Shown here piece by piece: positions 1 through 35,289 of a stretch of DNA of 64,000 bases (its first letter is position 1; every line of letters starts with the position of its first letter). The DNA lies in the NCBI RefSeq assembly GCF_032884065.1, contig NC_088868.1:32177195-32241194 (forward strand), given 5' to 3'. The notes below the pieces were generated by a model. It ran no database searches and was not told the origin of the DNA. It worked only from the letters and a program-made list of their open reading frames with translations. Source of the stretch: Artemia franciscana (taxonomy: Eukaryota; Arthropoda; Branchiopoda; Anostraca; Artemiidae). A program made the translations under genes and the position numbers.

Positions 1-2800
1 CCCACAGCCTTCATGAAAAGGGTTTTAAGTTATGCTCTCGGGGTATATAAGGTTTTTGTAGAAAGTTTTGTCGTTGAAACTTTAAAAAGGGCTCGTTTGA
101 CTAGAAATTGAAAGGGCTAGTGCCCTTTTCTATAGTCAAAAGTGATTGGAGAGCAACTACCCCCCCCCCCCTCTGACGCCCACCATTTCCCCAAACACAT
201 TCAATCGAAACTTTGAGATAGTAATTTTGTTGAAAGTAGTTGACAGTTCCGGACAGTTGACAGTTATGTCTTTGAGAATGAACCCCCCCACAACATTCCT
301 TAAGGGCAAAGGTTGTAATTTATGCCTTGGGGGTATATAAGGTTTTATAGAAAGTGTTGTCGTAGAAACTTCAAAAAGGGCTCATTTGATTGGAAACTGA
401 GAGGGGTAGTGCCCTCATTAATAGTCAAATGTAATCAGAGGGCGAATGCTCCTCTCTCAACTTTCATCATTTCCCCAATCGCTTCCGATCAATGTTTTGA
501 TGTAGCCATTTTGTTTAGCGTAGTTGAAAGGTCTGGAAATTATGTCATTGAGGGTGACATCACCCCCCCCCCCCTAAAGCTCTCCATTGTTTCCAGAAAT
601 TATGTTTTAGAGAATAAAAATCACATAGCCCTCAGCGTAAGGGCTGTAAGTTATGCCCTTTGGGCATATAAGGTTTTTATAGAAAGCGTGGTCAAATAAA
701 TTTCGGAGGGGGCTCATTGGATTTGTAATGATAAGTTTTAGTGCTTTTTTAAAAGTTAAAGTGATTGGAGGGTAGCTCCGATCACTTTAACTCACTTTAA
801 CTTCCAATCAAATGAGCCTTCAAAAAGGGGTCATTTGATTGGAAACTGAGAGGGGTAGTGCCCTCATTAATAGTCAAATGTAATCAGTGAGCGAATGCCC
901 CCCTCTCAGCTTTCATCATTTCCCCAATCGCTTCCGATCAATGTTTTGATGTAGCCATTTTGTTTAACGTAGTTTAAAGGTCTGGAAATTATGTCTTTGA
1001 GGATGACATCACCCCGTCCCCTAAAGCTCTCCATTTTTCCAGAAATTATGTCTTAGAGAATAAAAATCACATAGCCCTCAGCGCAAGGGCTGTAAGTTAT
1101 GCCCTTGGGGTATATAAGGTTTTTATAGAAAGCGTGGTCAAATAAATTTCAGAGGGGGCTCATTAGATTGGTAATGAGAACATTTTAGTGCTTTTTTAAG
1201 AGTTAAAGTGATCGGAGGGTAGCTACCACCCCCCCACCCCACCCACACACACACGCGTCGTATTGTCCCGAAATGCATGTAATAGAAATTTTGAGATACC
1301 TATTTTATTCAAATTGTGCGCAAGGGCTCTGGGATTATGGGCAAAGGTGCCCAGGGAGTAAATGGGCGTAAGGTATGCCCAGGGAGTTTTTAAGGTTTTT
1401 ATGTAAGGGATGGCTGTATAAACTTTAGAGGTGGCTCATTGGTTAAAAATTCGAATTTATACTTCCTTTTTAAGAGTCAAAAGTGATGGAGAGCAGCCAG
1501 CCTCCCCGCCCACCTTCTGAAAACCCTCTTCACCAAACGAATCTGATTAAAATTGTGAGATAGCAATTTTGCTCAAAATCGTCCAAAGAACTAAAACGAT
1601 ACCTCTAGGGTTGACGCAGCCCCCCAGTACCCTGGGTTCAGGGTTGTAAGTCACGGCCTGGGGTCATATAAGGTTTTTATGGAATGGATGGTCGCATAAA
1701 CTTCAGATGGGGCTCTTTTTATTTGAAATTGAATGTTATAGTGTCGTATTAAGAGTCAAATTGAATTGAGAGTGATCACTCCCGACCCCCTCACGCTCAT
1801 CATTTCCCCGAAGACACCTAATCAAAATTCGGAGATAGACAATTTTTTTCATTGCACTTGAAAAGTCCGGAAATTATATCTCAGGAAGACACCCTATCCT
1901 CCACAGCTCTCAGGGCAAAAGAGTCAAAGTGATGAGAAGGCAGTTATCGAATAAAAAATTTTGAAGTAGTCATTTTATTCAAAATAGTCCAAAAGCCCTA
2001 TAACAAGGCTTTTGGGGTTGATACAAACAACCAGAGCGTCGGGGCGAGGGTTGTAAGTTATACCGTGGTGCATTTAAGATGGTTGTTTAGCTTTAGAAGA
2101 GGCTCATTTCCTTGGAAATTGGAAAGTCTAGACCCTTTTTAAGTGTCAGAATGATGGAGGGCATTTAGCCCCTCCCCGACGACCCTACTTTTCACCAAAC
2201 GCATCTGGTTGAAATTATTATATAGTAATTCTGTTGAAAATAGTTCAAAGAACGTCACCTTTTCCCGAAAAACATCGAATAAGAAACTTTGAGGGAGTCA
2301 TTTTATACGAAATAATCCGAAGATCATATAACAAGGCTTTTGGGGTTGATACAAACCACCAGAGCAAAGGGACGAGGGTTGTAAGCTATACCGCGAGGCA
2401 TTTAGGAAGGTTATTTAGCTTTAGAAGAGGATCTCATTTGGTTGGAAATTGGAAATTTTAGATCCTTTTTAAGTGTCAAAAATGGTGGAGGGCATTTAGC
2501 CCCTCCCCTCCTTGACAACCCCTCTTTTCACCAAGCGCATCTGATTGAAATTATTATATACTAATTTTGTTAAAAATAGTTTAAAGAACATATAATAATG
2601 TCTCTAGGGATGAAACAACTCTACAGCGCCCTGGGGGTAGGGTTGTAAGTTATGATATGTCAGTCTATAAGGCTTTTATGGAATGGGCGGTCGTATAAAC
2701 TTCGGATGGGGCTTATTAGATTTGAAATCGGAAGTTATAGTGCCCTTTTTAAAAGTCAAAGTGACTTGAGAGCAACCAACCCTTCCCCCTTCTTGAGTCA
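1..2800. repeat. Degenerate tandem repeat array, units ~270-450 bp
   Basis: About nine diverged units follow each other. Each carries the same landmarks in order: 'ataaggtttttat' followed by a GGTCG/GTCGT-type stretch, 'gggctcatttgattgga', 'tagtgccctttttaagagtcaaa', a C-rich run, 'ttttgagatagccattttgtt', and 'tatgtctttggggttgac'. Landmark starts lie near 49, 340, 668, 1116, 1398, 1668, 2405 and 2669. The short open frames here are chance readings of the repeat. The same unit recurs at 35290-36330, 41300-41520 and 62270-62560, and inside the larger dispersed elements at 58560-58800 and 59760-60000. The array is therefore probably derived from that transposable element family. Confidence 0.8.
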
Positions 2801-3867
2801 TATCTTTTATCGAAGCAGCAATGTTTTAGCCAACAAAGACAATGATGGTGTATGGATATTTGGGAGAAACGCAGTTCCAGTATCAGTCCAAGATCTCTGA
2901 TTGTGTGTCTTTCTTCAGAAGGAATCCTGTGAATCCTGGGAATCCTGTGAAGCAAAGCGCCCCTCTCTAAGACTCAGTTGCAAGCCAGACTAAGATTTTC
3001 CCCAATACTATCGATTTCTTAAAGTTGCTTGACGACGGAAGTACAGATATTTCAGAGGCTAACATCCAGCCTGTACTCTAGTTAATCTTCTTATGCAAGA
3101 ACTGACGGATGTTTCGTATGACTTTTGTGATCGATCTGGTTGCCGTTTTCAAGCTTCTCATCAGTTTCTTTTCTATGACAAAATCTGTAGATTTACCGGT
3201 TAAAAATCCGTTCGATCTTCTCACCCCGACCTCCCATATGTAGAACAAGGATTCACTTGCATTAGAAACTGATCACTTTAAAGTACGAATAAAACCAATC
3301 TCTTCAGACCAATACAAAAAGTGTGGTATTTCAAGGCAGCAGAAGGACTGCAAAGACGCACAAATAGCTATTACTTTGTTGAGCAGTCGTCTCCTTTCGA
3401 CGGTGATCCGCTATCGCTTTGAAGCTTTGCTATTTGTATGACTATTGGAGAAAATGTGAACGCTGACAAAGCAGTGGAAGTAGGAAAAAAATTCTTGAGG
3501 GAATGGTAGGGAAATCCTATCCTTCATCGTTTGATGACTCGGGTACGTCGTGAAAGCCAAATGAACCAGAGCTAGAAAATGCTGTACCTCTAGTCAGTCC
3601 TTTTGCCGTTTTCAGACTTCTCATCAGTTCTTGTTCTATGACCAAATCTGTAGATAAACCACTGTGAGAAGATATGTCCGATCTTCTCACTATGTGCAAG
3701 CCTTTTTCGAAAGACTGGAAAGGTGTTGGCCTTGCATGTTCAGTCTGTTCATTTGCTGCAAGTACAGCCTCGCCGACTTCATGTAGTTAGTGTGACAAGC
3801 TGCTGCGAGTTTGGGAGCATGTCCGACACTGTTTGGCTCTTTCATTTGATCTAATACCTGATTCATT
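2800..3867 (+). other. Unassigned sequence, probably decayed LINE leader
   Basis: No intact gene is visible. Two ~90-bp stretches (3140-3235 and 3598-3705) are diverged copies of each other, sharing 'gccgttttca', 'cttctcatcagttt' and 'gatcttctcac'. The plus strand gives short readings reminiscent of the linker between the endonuclease and RT domains of a LINE, and the next segment is LINE RT. Assignment to the same element is inferred from position only. Confidence 0.3.
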
Positions 3868-4380
3868 TTGTGTTTGCATCATTACTTTTTTGCTGTAGAT
3901 CTAGTCATTTGTAAAATTTTTGAAATGTTGGCTATTGTCAAGGTAAATCAAGTGTGTGACACACCAAGCCACCAGTTTGGGTTGGAAAAGGGCGTTAGTA
4001 AGGTTTATGTGTATCACTACATTTGTGATATCCTCCTGGAGTGTGGAGAGTCTATTGTTGTTGCGGCTTTAGATGTAAGTTGAGTGTTTGACTCTGGTCT
4101 TCAGAGCCATCTATTTTTGAGCCCATGTAATTCTGATCTTCCTAAGTCGATAATTCTTACTTTCCGTAATTGGTGCTAAGAAGTAAAAGTAAGGATTATG
4201 ACTAGTTTACAGAGTGGGGCAATAATTTCCTCTACAGTTATCCCAATTCAAAAAGGGATCCATCAAGGAACTATCTCTTCACAATCTTTATACTACAACA
4301 GTGTAGTTAAAGCTCAGCAAGTGGTTTCACCTAGTTTTCTGAATCATTGTCTAAGGTCTGAGTTCTTTATTTAAAAATAT
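3868..4380 (+). pseudogene. Non-LTR retrotransposon RT fragment (N-terminal palm region)
   Basis: Plus-strand readings give an RT block with HQFG, then a hydrophobic stretch ending ALDVS.VFDS, where a stop replaces the usual K of the 'LDxSKAFDS' motif. After a frame change come readings like RIMTSLQSG and PIQKGIHQGTISS, corresponding to RT motifs around 'GVRQG..LSP'. Stops and frame changes show it is dead. In family style it resembles the LINE at 37484-41144 (NQFG followed by LDLSKAFDS). The C-terminal part of the same kind of RT appears at 5166-5720, with an unrelated LINE fragment between them, so this is likely one copy split by a later insertion. Confidence 0.65.
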
Positions 4381-4689
4381 GTTTCACAGACAAAAAGCTA
4401 CTTCTAGACAATCTCCCCCATAAAGCTCCATGGCCGAGAAAGAACAGGGGAGAAAAAAATACCAACACAAAAAAATATAAACAAAATCTAGAAAAACTGA
4501 GTCGCCCACCTAAATAATCTCCAAAAATGACAAGCTATTCAGGGGTAGCACCAGATTTCACCAACTCAATTAAATATCCAAGTCAATCCAGAAACATCAA
4601 CTCCAAGGGAAACCGGAAAAAAATAAATTATTTACTAGCTAGAAATTCTCTAAAATATTTGTCTTTATTGAATTATGCCGATTATATTT

Positions 4690-5165
4690 TGAATTTATGT
4701 TAGAGTCTTTGAATCAAGATTGGAATATTGGAAGCTACAGTGATGGCAGTGGTCAAGTATGGTTCTGAAGCGTGGGTGCTAAAAAAACGGAGGTAGATTT
4801 GCTATATGATTTCTAGACGAATTGCCTACGGATTGTTTCAGGCACCCGACTGACTAACCGTGTTTCAAACAGTAAGGGGTACGAAGAATGTGATTCAATC
4901 TAGCTCTCTAGGGCTATAACGAGAAAAAGATGACATGGCTAGGACATGTTCTGCGGATGAAGGATGACAGATTTCCAAAGATCATCCTCGTTGGCCAACC
5001 GTCGAGGATCAAACAGAAAGCAGGTCGTCCCCAAATGGGGTGGGAGAATGTCGTAAGGAAAAATTCATGAAAAATGGGGACTTCTTAGGAAGGTGTGAAG
5101 AGATAGGCTTTGAATAGATTAAGGCAGAGGAGGAGCGTGTGTAGCTGAGTCGTTAGTAACAATAG
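4690..5165 (+). pseudogene. RTE-like LINE 3' fragment (nested)
   Basis: The segment starts at 'tattggaagctacagtgatg' and encodes, with interruptions, the C-terminal part of a LINE: YGSEAW-like, then TWLGHVLRMKDDRFPK and GRPQMGWENV, ending in a short tail of 'agtaacaatagtagtagt'. Diverged copies of the same family lie at 12175-13080, 13360-13490, 13640-13907 and, on the other strand, 26640-27000. It sits between two RT pieces of another LINE, so it probably inserted into that element. It contains several stops and is not functional. Confidence 0.7.
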
Positions 5166-5875
5166 TAGTAGTGTTTTGAATTTGAGCCGTTCTTTCTCTC
5201 GTTTTGAACAGGATCTTTGTCCGATTAAAGGCTCATGTGAGAAAATCGGTCTTCATTTCAATGAGGCTAAAATTGAATTTCTTGTTTCTACCCCTAAAAA
5301 AGTAATCCTGGCCCAAGTACAAAACTAGTTGACAAGACGATAAAACCTTTATCTAGTGTAGGATATATTGGGCTACTTACTGGTTTTGACGTGAAGTCGA
5401 TGCGCACTTTGTTAGTAGATGACTTTGCTAGGAAATTCTAGAAAACCTCTTTCTTCGAAAGCTTCAAAGAGTCGACGAATTTGAGCCCAGCTGTTTGAGA
5501 TGTTGGCTACACTACGTGTAACAGCGCCCTCTCTATTTCTGGCCCTTTTATCAGATAAGTGTACAGCGTGTTCTTGCTTTTTCCAATTCATCAAATTTCT
5601 CTTGTGCCTACCTCCGTTGAAAAATAAGAGAGTGATTAGTAGCCACTGTAACATACGCGACCCGTTCACCATTGTGCAGAAAAGATTAGAGAAGTTCAGT
5701 AGAAGTTTAGCATGAAATGAATTGCGGGATGTTTTGCGATATTAGAGTCTGTTTCTTGTGTTTTTTGCGTTTTTCTTTTCTTTCTTTTTTTATCCTTTTT
5801 ATATATATTACTGCACTAGTGAAGTGTGTCTTTTAGCCAGAAATAAAATTTGTTCATTCATTCATTTGCTATTTC
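5166..5875 (+). pseudogene. Non-LTR retrotransposon 3' end (RT thumb and tail)
   Basis: Readings include EKIGLHFNEAKIEFLVS (the post-YADD 'GL.lN..K.e' motif) and, further on, FFQFIKFLLCLPPLKNKRVI. The latter aligns by eye with FRFCKFLLYLPLWYKNRKII in the LINE ending at 41144 and FRYCKYLLYLPRSYRNQKII at 26040-26100. The segment closes with an 'ataaaatttgttcattcattcattt' style tail near 5845-5870, typical of a LINE 3' terminus with short tandem units. Stops and frame changes are present. Confidence 0.6.
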
Positions 5876-5929
5876 AGTACGTATACTTACCTATACTTAT
5901 CTGGGGACACAAGCTCTTCAGGCACTATA

Positions 5930-6130
5930 TTCGGGTAGATAGTTGAGTAACATGTTGCTTTGGTGGTAGGTTGTTTAAATTTCGGCGCTACTGTATATCC
6001 AAGGGTAAGGCATGATGGTCTTAGGTAGTAATGACCGAACAAGTTTAAGGCATGGATATCCCCTGCCCTCAGTGTGCCACGTCTTGCAGCCATATAGAAG
6101 TACAAAATCAATGATTGTCTCATATATCAA
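5930..6130 (-). pseudogene. Possible LINE C-terminal fragment (RTE-like)
   Basis: The minus strand reads LILYFYMAARRGTLRAGDIH followed by ALNLFGHYYLR. This resembles the LINE consensus 'lLYGcEtWtlr..di..L.vF...clR' that follows RT in RTE-type elements. It is short and lacks the catalytic region. 6130-6756 beyond it holds nothing I can name. Confidence 0.4.
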
Positions 6131-6756
6131 AAGTCTTGTCTTTAAATAGATTCAAATTCTTGTCTTTCAGTCGACATTTCTTTGCCTCCGCAGTACCTTC
6201 CTCTGTTACGCAAAGAAAAGAAGACGAAGAAGATATTATTCTCAAAACTTTTCTACTATAGCTACCGGTTATTTTTATTACATATCCCAAATATACAGAT
6301 GCTAGAGATGCAGTTTGGGTAAAAAGAAGTGCAGCTTCTCTGAACAGAAACTGGATGAGATCAGCTGGACTGAGCTAAGAATTAATAAATAAATAGCGTT
6401 AAAGGTTAAAAATAGCAGCTCTTCAGAAGGACACATCCTAGAGCAAAAAGAGGGACCTTTTATGTTCATTTGCATGGAATTGTACTTGTTTTGATAATTA
6501 GTCCCCAATTTCCTTCTGTGGGTCTCATATAGCTGTAGGCTGTGTGGAAAAAACTTGTGTAATAGTTGACAAAAAACTGGTTCAAAACAGATAAAAATGA
6601 GAAAAAATTGGGGAATATGATATATTGATGCTTGTTGCATATTATATAATGAAACAAGAAATCACCAATGCAACAACACAAACACAGAAATAAACATACA
6701 CCATGAAAAAAAAGAAAAAAAAAATCAGAAGGGGAAAGGAAGACTGTTTTCCTACT

Positions 6757-8150
6757 TTAGTAATTAATATAGAAACTAAATTTTTTAAATTGCCAAGTTA
6801 ATTTATTTGCAGAAAAACCTCTTAATATCAATTTTTGGCTTAATATTTTACATCTATTTTTAAAATCGATATAATTACTATAAATCCTTGCATATCGAAG
6901 TAACTGTGAGAAAAACGCCGAATATGTGATATTTGAGTGTATATTACTTTCAGGGAATGGGAAATTAATCACTTCAAAATCGAAATCATCCGTTTTATTA
7001 TACATTTTAAAACTTAATTTATTATTATCAGAAATATTAATATTTAAATCTTAGAAATGATCTTCAAGACCAGTGCCATGACTAGGTTCAAGAGTAAGCT
7101 CTGATGGATATATATTTTTAGAAATATCAATGAAATCCTTACAATTTAAGACCAAAATATCATCTAAATATCTTTTATTATTTGACAAAACATGTTTTAA
7201 ATTATTTGGATTATTCTTATCCATCATATAACTATATTCTAGTTGACTTAAAAACAAGTCAGCTATAAATGGGCTGGCATTCTACCCCCCCCCCCCATGG
7301 GAATTCCCACGATTTGCTTGTACAAATTACCATTAAATCTTATATAAACTATTATAGTTAACAAATTCTAATAAATCAAAAATCATATCCAAGCTGTAAC
7401 ATCTCAAGTTAACTGTAGTCTTAAAGCAATTTGTCCATATAGCTTTTTTATTATAAATGTCTATTTTTAAGAACCTCTTACTAGATCAGAGGAAAGATTT
7501 TTTGATAACCGTTTTTAAATTATGTAACACTACATTAAGTGATAAATTAGTATACATCGTCGCAAAATCGAAAGACTCAATTCTTTTAGCTGAAACCATT
7601 GTTAAAGAATCTTTCACCTGCAGTGAATTATTAACACTCCAATATGGATTAAAATTCGAAAAATTTTTAATACCAGAACAATAGGTTTTAAGTTTATTTA
7701 TAATTTCCTTTAAAATTAAAGGGAGGTCAGTAGCAGCAATGCGGGTTGGACATTTAGCTGCTCCAGCAATAAACCGTGGTTTAGGGGGATTCTTATGAAA
7801 TTTTACAGTCCAATATAGGAAAGGGAACTTTTTATTATTGTCATTTATTTTAATATTAAAACTTTTAAAAAGTATTTCTTCAGCCTTTTCAATTAAATTC
7901 TCATCCTCTAAAATTTACCTTTTCGTAAACATTAGTTGTGCATAACTCCCTTTTTAAGATATCACAATACAGCTTCTGACAAATTATGGCAAAATTATTA
8001 TTAGCTTTATCCACCGGCACAATTACAAATTCATTCTGTAGATTAGCAATTACTTGTTTTATCTTAGCATTATAAAATAATGATTTAGTGTTACTATTTT
8101 TTGAGTTAGAATATATTTTATTTCGTGTTCTACTAATAATTAAATTCTTC
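6757..8150 (-). pseudogene. Penelope-like element reverse transcriptase, degenerate
   Basis: Reading the minus strand from 8150 down gives, in broken frames: DKANNNFAIICQKLY (near 8010), FATMYTNLSLNVVLHN (near 7560), a GIPMGG core near 7290-7320, PFIADLFLSQLEYSYMMDKN (7200-7270), RYLDDILVLN (about 7150-7175), and a C-terminal block SAFFSQLLRYARI followed by FKNRCKILSQKL (6830-6930). The order and wording match RTs of Penelope-like elements, which use a YxDD-type catalytic core, rather than LINE RTs. The GIPMG motif is damaged by a homopolymer of G (C on the plus strand, 7285-7297). No GIY-YIG endonuclease is visible downstream, so this is a 3'-truncated or decayed copy. Confidence 0.75.
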
Positions 8151-8227
8151 CAACTCTAAAAAAAAAATAAAAAAAAAATAAAAAAGTTGTTTCATGAAAA
8201 CATGAAAAAACATGAAACTTGCATATA

Positions 8228-8470
<243 letters not shown>

Positions 8471-9290
8471 TATATTCGTCTTCTTCACATTCAAAACTAA
8501 AACACATCTTCTACAAAATGCTGCTGCGCTAAGAAAAACGAAGTAAGAACTCCGTCTTTTTTGGTTAGTTTTCATTGTGTAGCCTAGGGCTATATGAGAT
8601 CCGTAGAGGGGGGACGGGGATGAACTGCCAAAACCACGAACAAAACTATAAAAATAATCATAAACTTAGAAGCCTAAAAATGTCTCTCTTTTTGTTCTAC
8701 GATATCTCCTTATGAAGAACTGCTATTCTTGACCTTAACCGTAAGTAATTCTTACTAGTTGGTGCCCGATAATATGAGATTGTTGGCTGTGCTGTAACCA
8801 TCTGGTGCCCCGAAGAATTGACTGAACAAAAGTAAAAAATATTCTTTAATACCCAAAGGTATGCACTGTCGTTTTCTGAACAGTGCTGTCAATCACGGGA
8901 AAGCAGGCTGCATTCACTAGAACTGCAAAGCAGTTCTAGTGATGTTATTAACCTACTAGCCGACATTTTAGTAATCTAAGGATGGTTTTTCCTAAAAAGG
9001 CTTCTTTTCGTTTGAATGTATTCATAGCTATTCTTATTGGTCCTTTCTCTTTTGGATGATATTCCAGACATGTCCCTGGTTCCTAGTCAGGAATATATAC
9101 GCTAGCTAGGGACAGAAGAGGTTAATTTGTCTGATGCCGATAAGTGTCCAATGCCAACATCCCCATGAAACATACTCTCTCATCTGGAAGAATTTGAATA
9201 TATTCTTCGGTTTCAGCACTAACAGCCAAGTTCAGAATACTACCTTTCCTATTGTTTTTACCTTCTTATTGGGATGATTATCGCGATTAT
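8471..9290. other. No recognisable gene
   Basis: Unique-looking sequence upstream of the readable DNAJC13 exons, most likely intronic. I see no open frame with family features, no RNA gene and no strong repeat. One short self-complementary stretch (ACTAGAACTGCAAAGCAGTTCTAGT, split here as ACTAGAACTGC and GCAGTTCTAGT) lies at 8916-8940. Confidence 0.4.
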
Positions 9291-9354
9291 AAACAAATAT
9301 GAACTGCCATCGGCGGATACTAACGAACAATATCCGCCAATGGCAGTTCATATT
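9291..9354. repeat. Near-perfect hairpin, ~25-bp arms
   Basis: The left arm begins AATATGAACTGCCAT and continues to GGCGGATA. The right arm is its complement, TATCCGCC to ATGGCAGTTCATATT. One mismatch lies in the arm and the loop is ~14 bp. It could be a tiny MITE or an RNA hairpin. No coding context is seen. Confidence 0.8.
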
Positions 9355-9689
9355 AATTTGGATTTTGGGCAAATCGCGGAAATTGGTGAATAACCCACTT
9401 AATTGTTGTTACGTGTTTGATTTTAATTCTTATAATTTTTGATCTTTTATTGAATTATATTTATCTTCAATGTTTTGCCGTTTTTTTCATTGGTTTTTAA
9501 TTGGTTTTGTTGTACTTTCCGCGTTTTTTTTTTTTTTGGTTTTTGCTCTTTCCTTGATTATATTATTTTGTTCGCGCTGAAGAAGAGAGGCGGCTGTTCT
9601 ATCAAAATATTCGCTTTCTTTGTTTTCTTTAGTATTTTTGTTTGGCCTTGAAAACCCCCATTTTTTGTCGTTTTCTTTCTTTATGCTAT

Positions 9690-10450
9690 GGCTGGCCAAT
9701 GTGGTTTACGAAATTATCTTCTATATTCGTATTTTTATTATGTATTTGAGGGGGTTCGTCCCCTTGTCAATACCTCGCTCTTTTCACTAAAGTTTGAATT
9801 CTGTTCCAGCTTTTTAAGAATGACCCCTGAATCACAAAGGCCGTTAATTAGAATAAATAGCTCTTTTGAAATTACTGAAAATACTTTAGTGTAAAGAGTG
9901 AGATTTTGAGGAAGGGACGAACCCCCTCATATACGTAATAATTTCTGTTCATTTTTAAGTTTAAATATTGCTCCTTACCTTCAGTTGAAAAAACTTGTTT
10001 TTTATTAATTTCTCATTGTTGTTCTAAATCATGCTAGAATATCCAGCGCCCGTTTCATGGAAATCCCATTCTCCCATGATAGATTCCTCCATGGAAAGAT
10101 CCTCCCACGTTTGATCCGTTGACTTTGGGGAAAAAATGAGCGTGGGAGGGGTCTAGTTACCCACCAATTTTTTGGTTATTTAAAAAGGGCAGTAGAGCTC
10201 ATAATTTCCATTAGAATGACCCCTTTTGTGATATTCTAGGGCCACTGGGTCGATACGATCACTCCTGGAAAAAAAAAAAACAAATAAACACGCATCTGTG
10301 ATTTTTCTTCTGGCTAAAAAATACGAAATTCCACATTTTTGCAGATAGGAGCATGAAAACTCTACAGTCTGATACGCTGAATCTGATGGTGTGATTTTCA
10401 TTAAGATTCTAAAACTTCTAGGGTGTGTTTCCCCCTTTTTCAAAAATAAG
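9690..10450 (-). mobile_element. Dispersed foldback-family element, minus copy
   Basis: In reverse orientation this matches, block for block, the plus copies at 58165-59240 and 59345-60560. The shared blocks are the 'cagcgtatcaga' block, the 'atcacagatgcgtgtttatt' block, a poly-T/A stretch, 'gatcgtatcgac', 'cattctaatggaaatta', and the 'cgtgggaggggtctag' block. The foldback end has 'gcgagg...aaagtttga' and 'actttagtgtaaagagtgag' as opposing arms. No transposase is present, so it is non-autonomous. It lies just 5' of a DNAJC13 exon. Confidence 0.75.
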
Positions 10451-10592
10451 GCAATTTTTTTCAGACTTTCAACTCTTGATGGCTAAGACTAAACTTGATG
10501 AAACTTATATGTTCCGAATATTTAAATCGTCAAACTGACGTTTCTTATGCCCCTTAAATGACGTATTTTTGTTATGTCCATTTATGTTTCAG

Positions 10593-34212
<23,620 letters not shown>

Positions 34213-34809
34213 ATGCACATGGTTCTTTGTGTGGTCGATGTTGAGATTTTTCACTTTTTTTGCAAAGATATTTGCTTACTCTTCTATAGGAGTTGATTGA
34301 ATCTTGTCTATATTAACAAATATACTCTGATTTCCTTGATTTTTATTTCTGTTTTTCAGTTCAATATTTCTGTATTACGTATTAGAAGTCCAATTTTACA
34401 CGGGAATCGTAATTTGGGTGGGGGGGGGGGTGGCTCTTTCGGATAATTAATAACTATACAATAAAGGTGATGACATTAAAAACAGGATCTAAATAAATTT
34501 TGACTTCCATTGAGTCAACTAAATAAAATATATTTTTAAATAATAATCTAAAATATGGTAAATACTTCAACGGGAACAAGAAAAAAAATCACTATAATCT
34601 AACACGGGAGTCGTAATGGGGGGTGGGTCTTTAGAATAGTTAATATGGTAAATACTTCAACAAGAACAAGAAAAAAGATGAGATAGTATTTTTGGGACCC
34701 TTGCAGTGGATACTGACTCCTTCCTCAACCCTTTTTTCTATTTAATTAAATGCAAACTTGTCTAAATTTATCTAATTTTTGATACAAAAAATAAAAAAAA
34801 TACTTTTTC

Positions 34810-35165
34810 GCGTGCTGACCAATAGTCTTTGTAGTGCAGGTACCAATATCCTGATTCTCTGCCTTCGGACGGGAGTGCAATACGTGGTAGGGGTAGATCG
34901 TCCTAAGCTTCCTGTGTTTTCCCCGGTTTTCTCCAGAGCTGAGTCGACTCCGGCTGAGCTTGTAGAGTCATACCGCTGACTCCCGCTCCAAGCCAAATAA
35001 CCAGTGACGCCAAGACTCAAACCTCTGTCCTCATGGACAAAGGACTTTAATTCTAGCTCGCTAACCACTCCGCTAGTTTGGCTAAATGTTGATAGGCTAC
35101 CCATAAATTTAGGTATATAAATTATCAGTACTTTTAATTTTGGTTTTGGTTTACACCAGGACAAG
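34810..35165 (-). repeat. tRNA-derived SINE, copy 2
   Basis: It matches 31390-31725 in the same order and strand: plus-strand 'ccagagctgagtcgactccg', 'gagcttgtagagtcataccg', 'ctgactcccgctccaa', 'gactcaaacctctgtcct' (degraded B box) and 'aaccactccgctagtttgg' (A-box side). It is more diverged than copy 1. Confidence 0.8.
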
Positions 35166-35289
35166 CAAAATAGCTTATAAAGCTTGCCTTAGCTTCAGTA
35201 GAAATTTACCACAAGAAAGCTAAAGCATATATGATAATAATATAACTAACTAGTCTCCTTCAAGATATTCAACTGCTCAACAATTCTGA

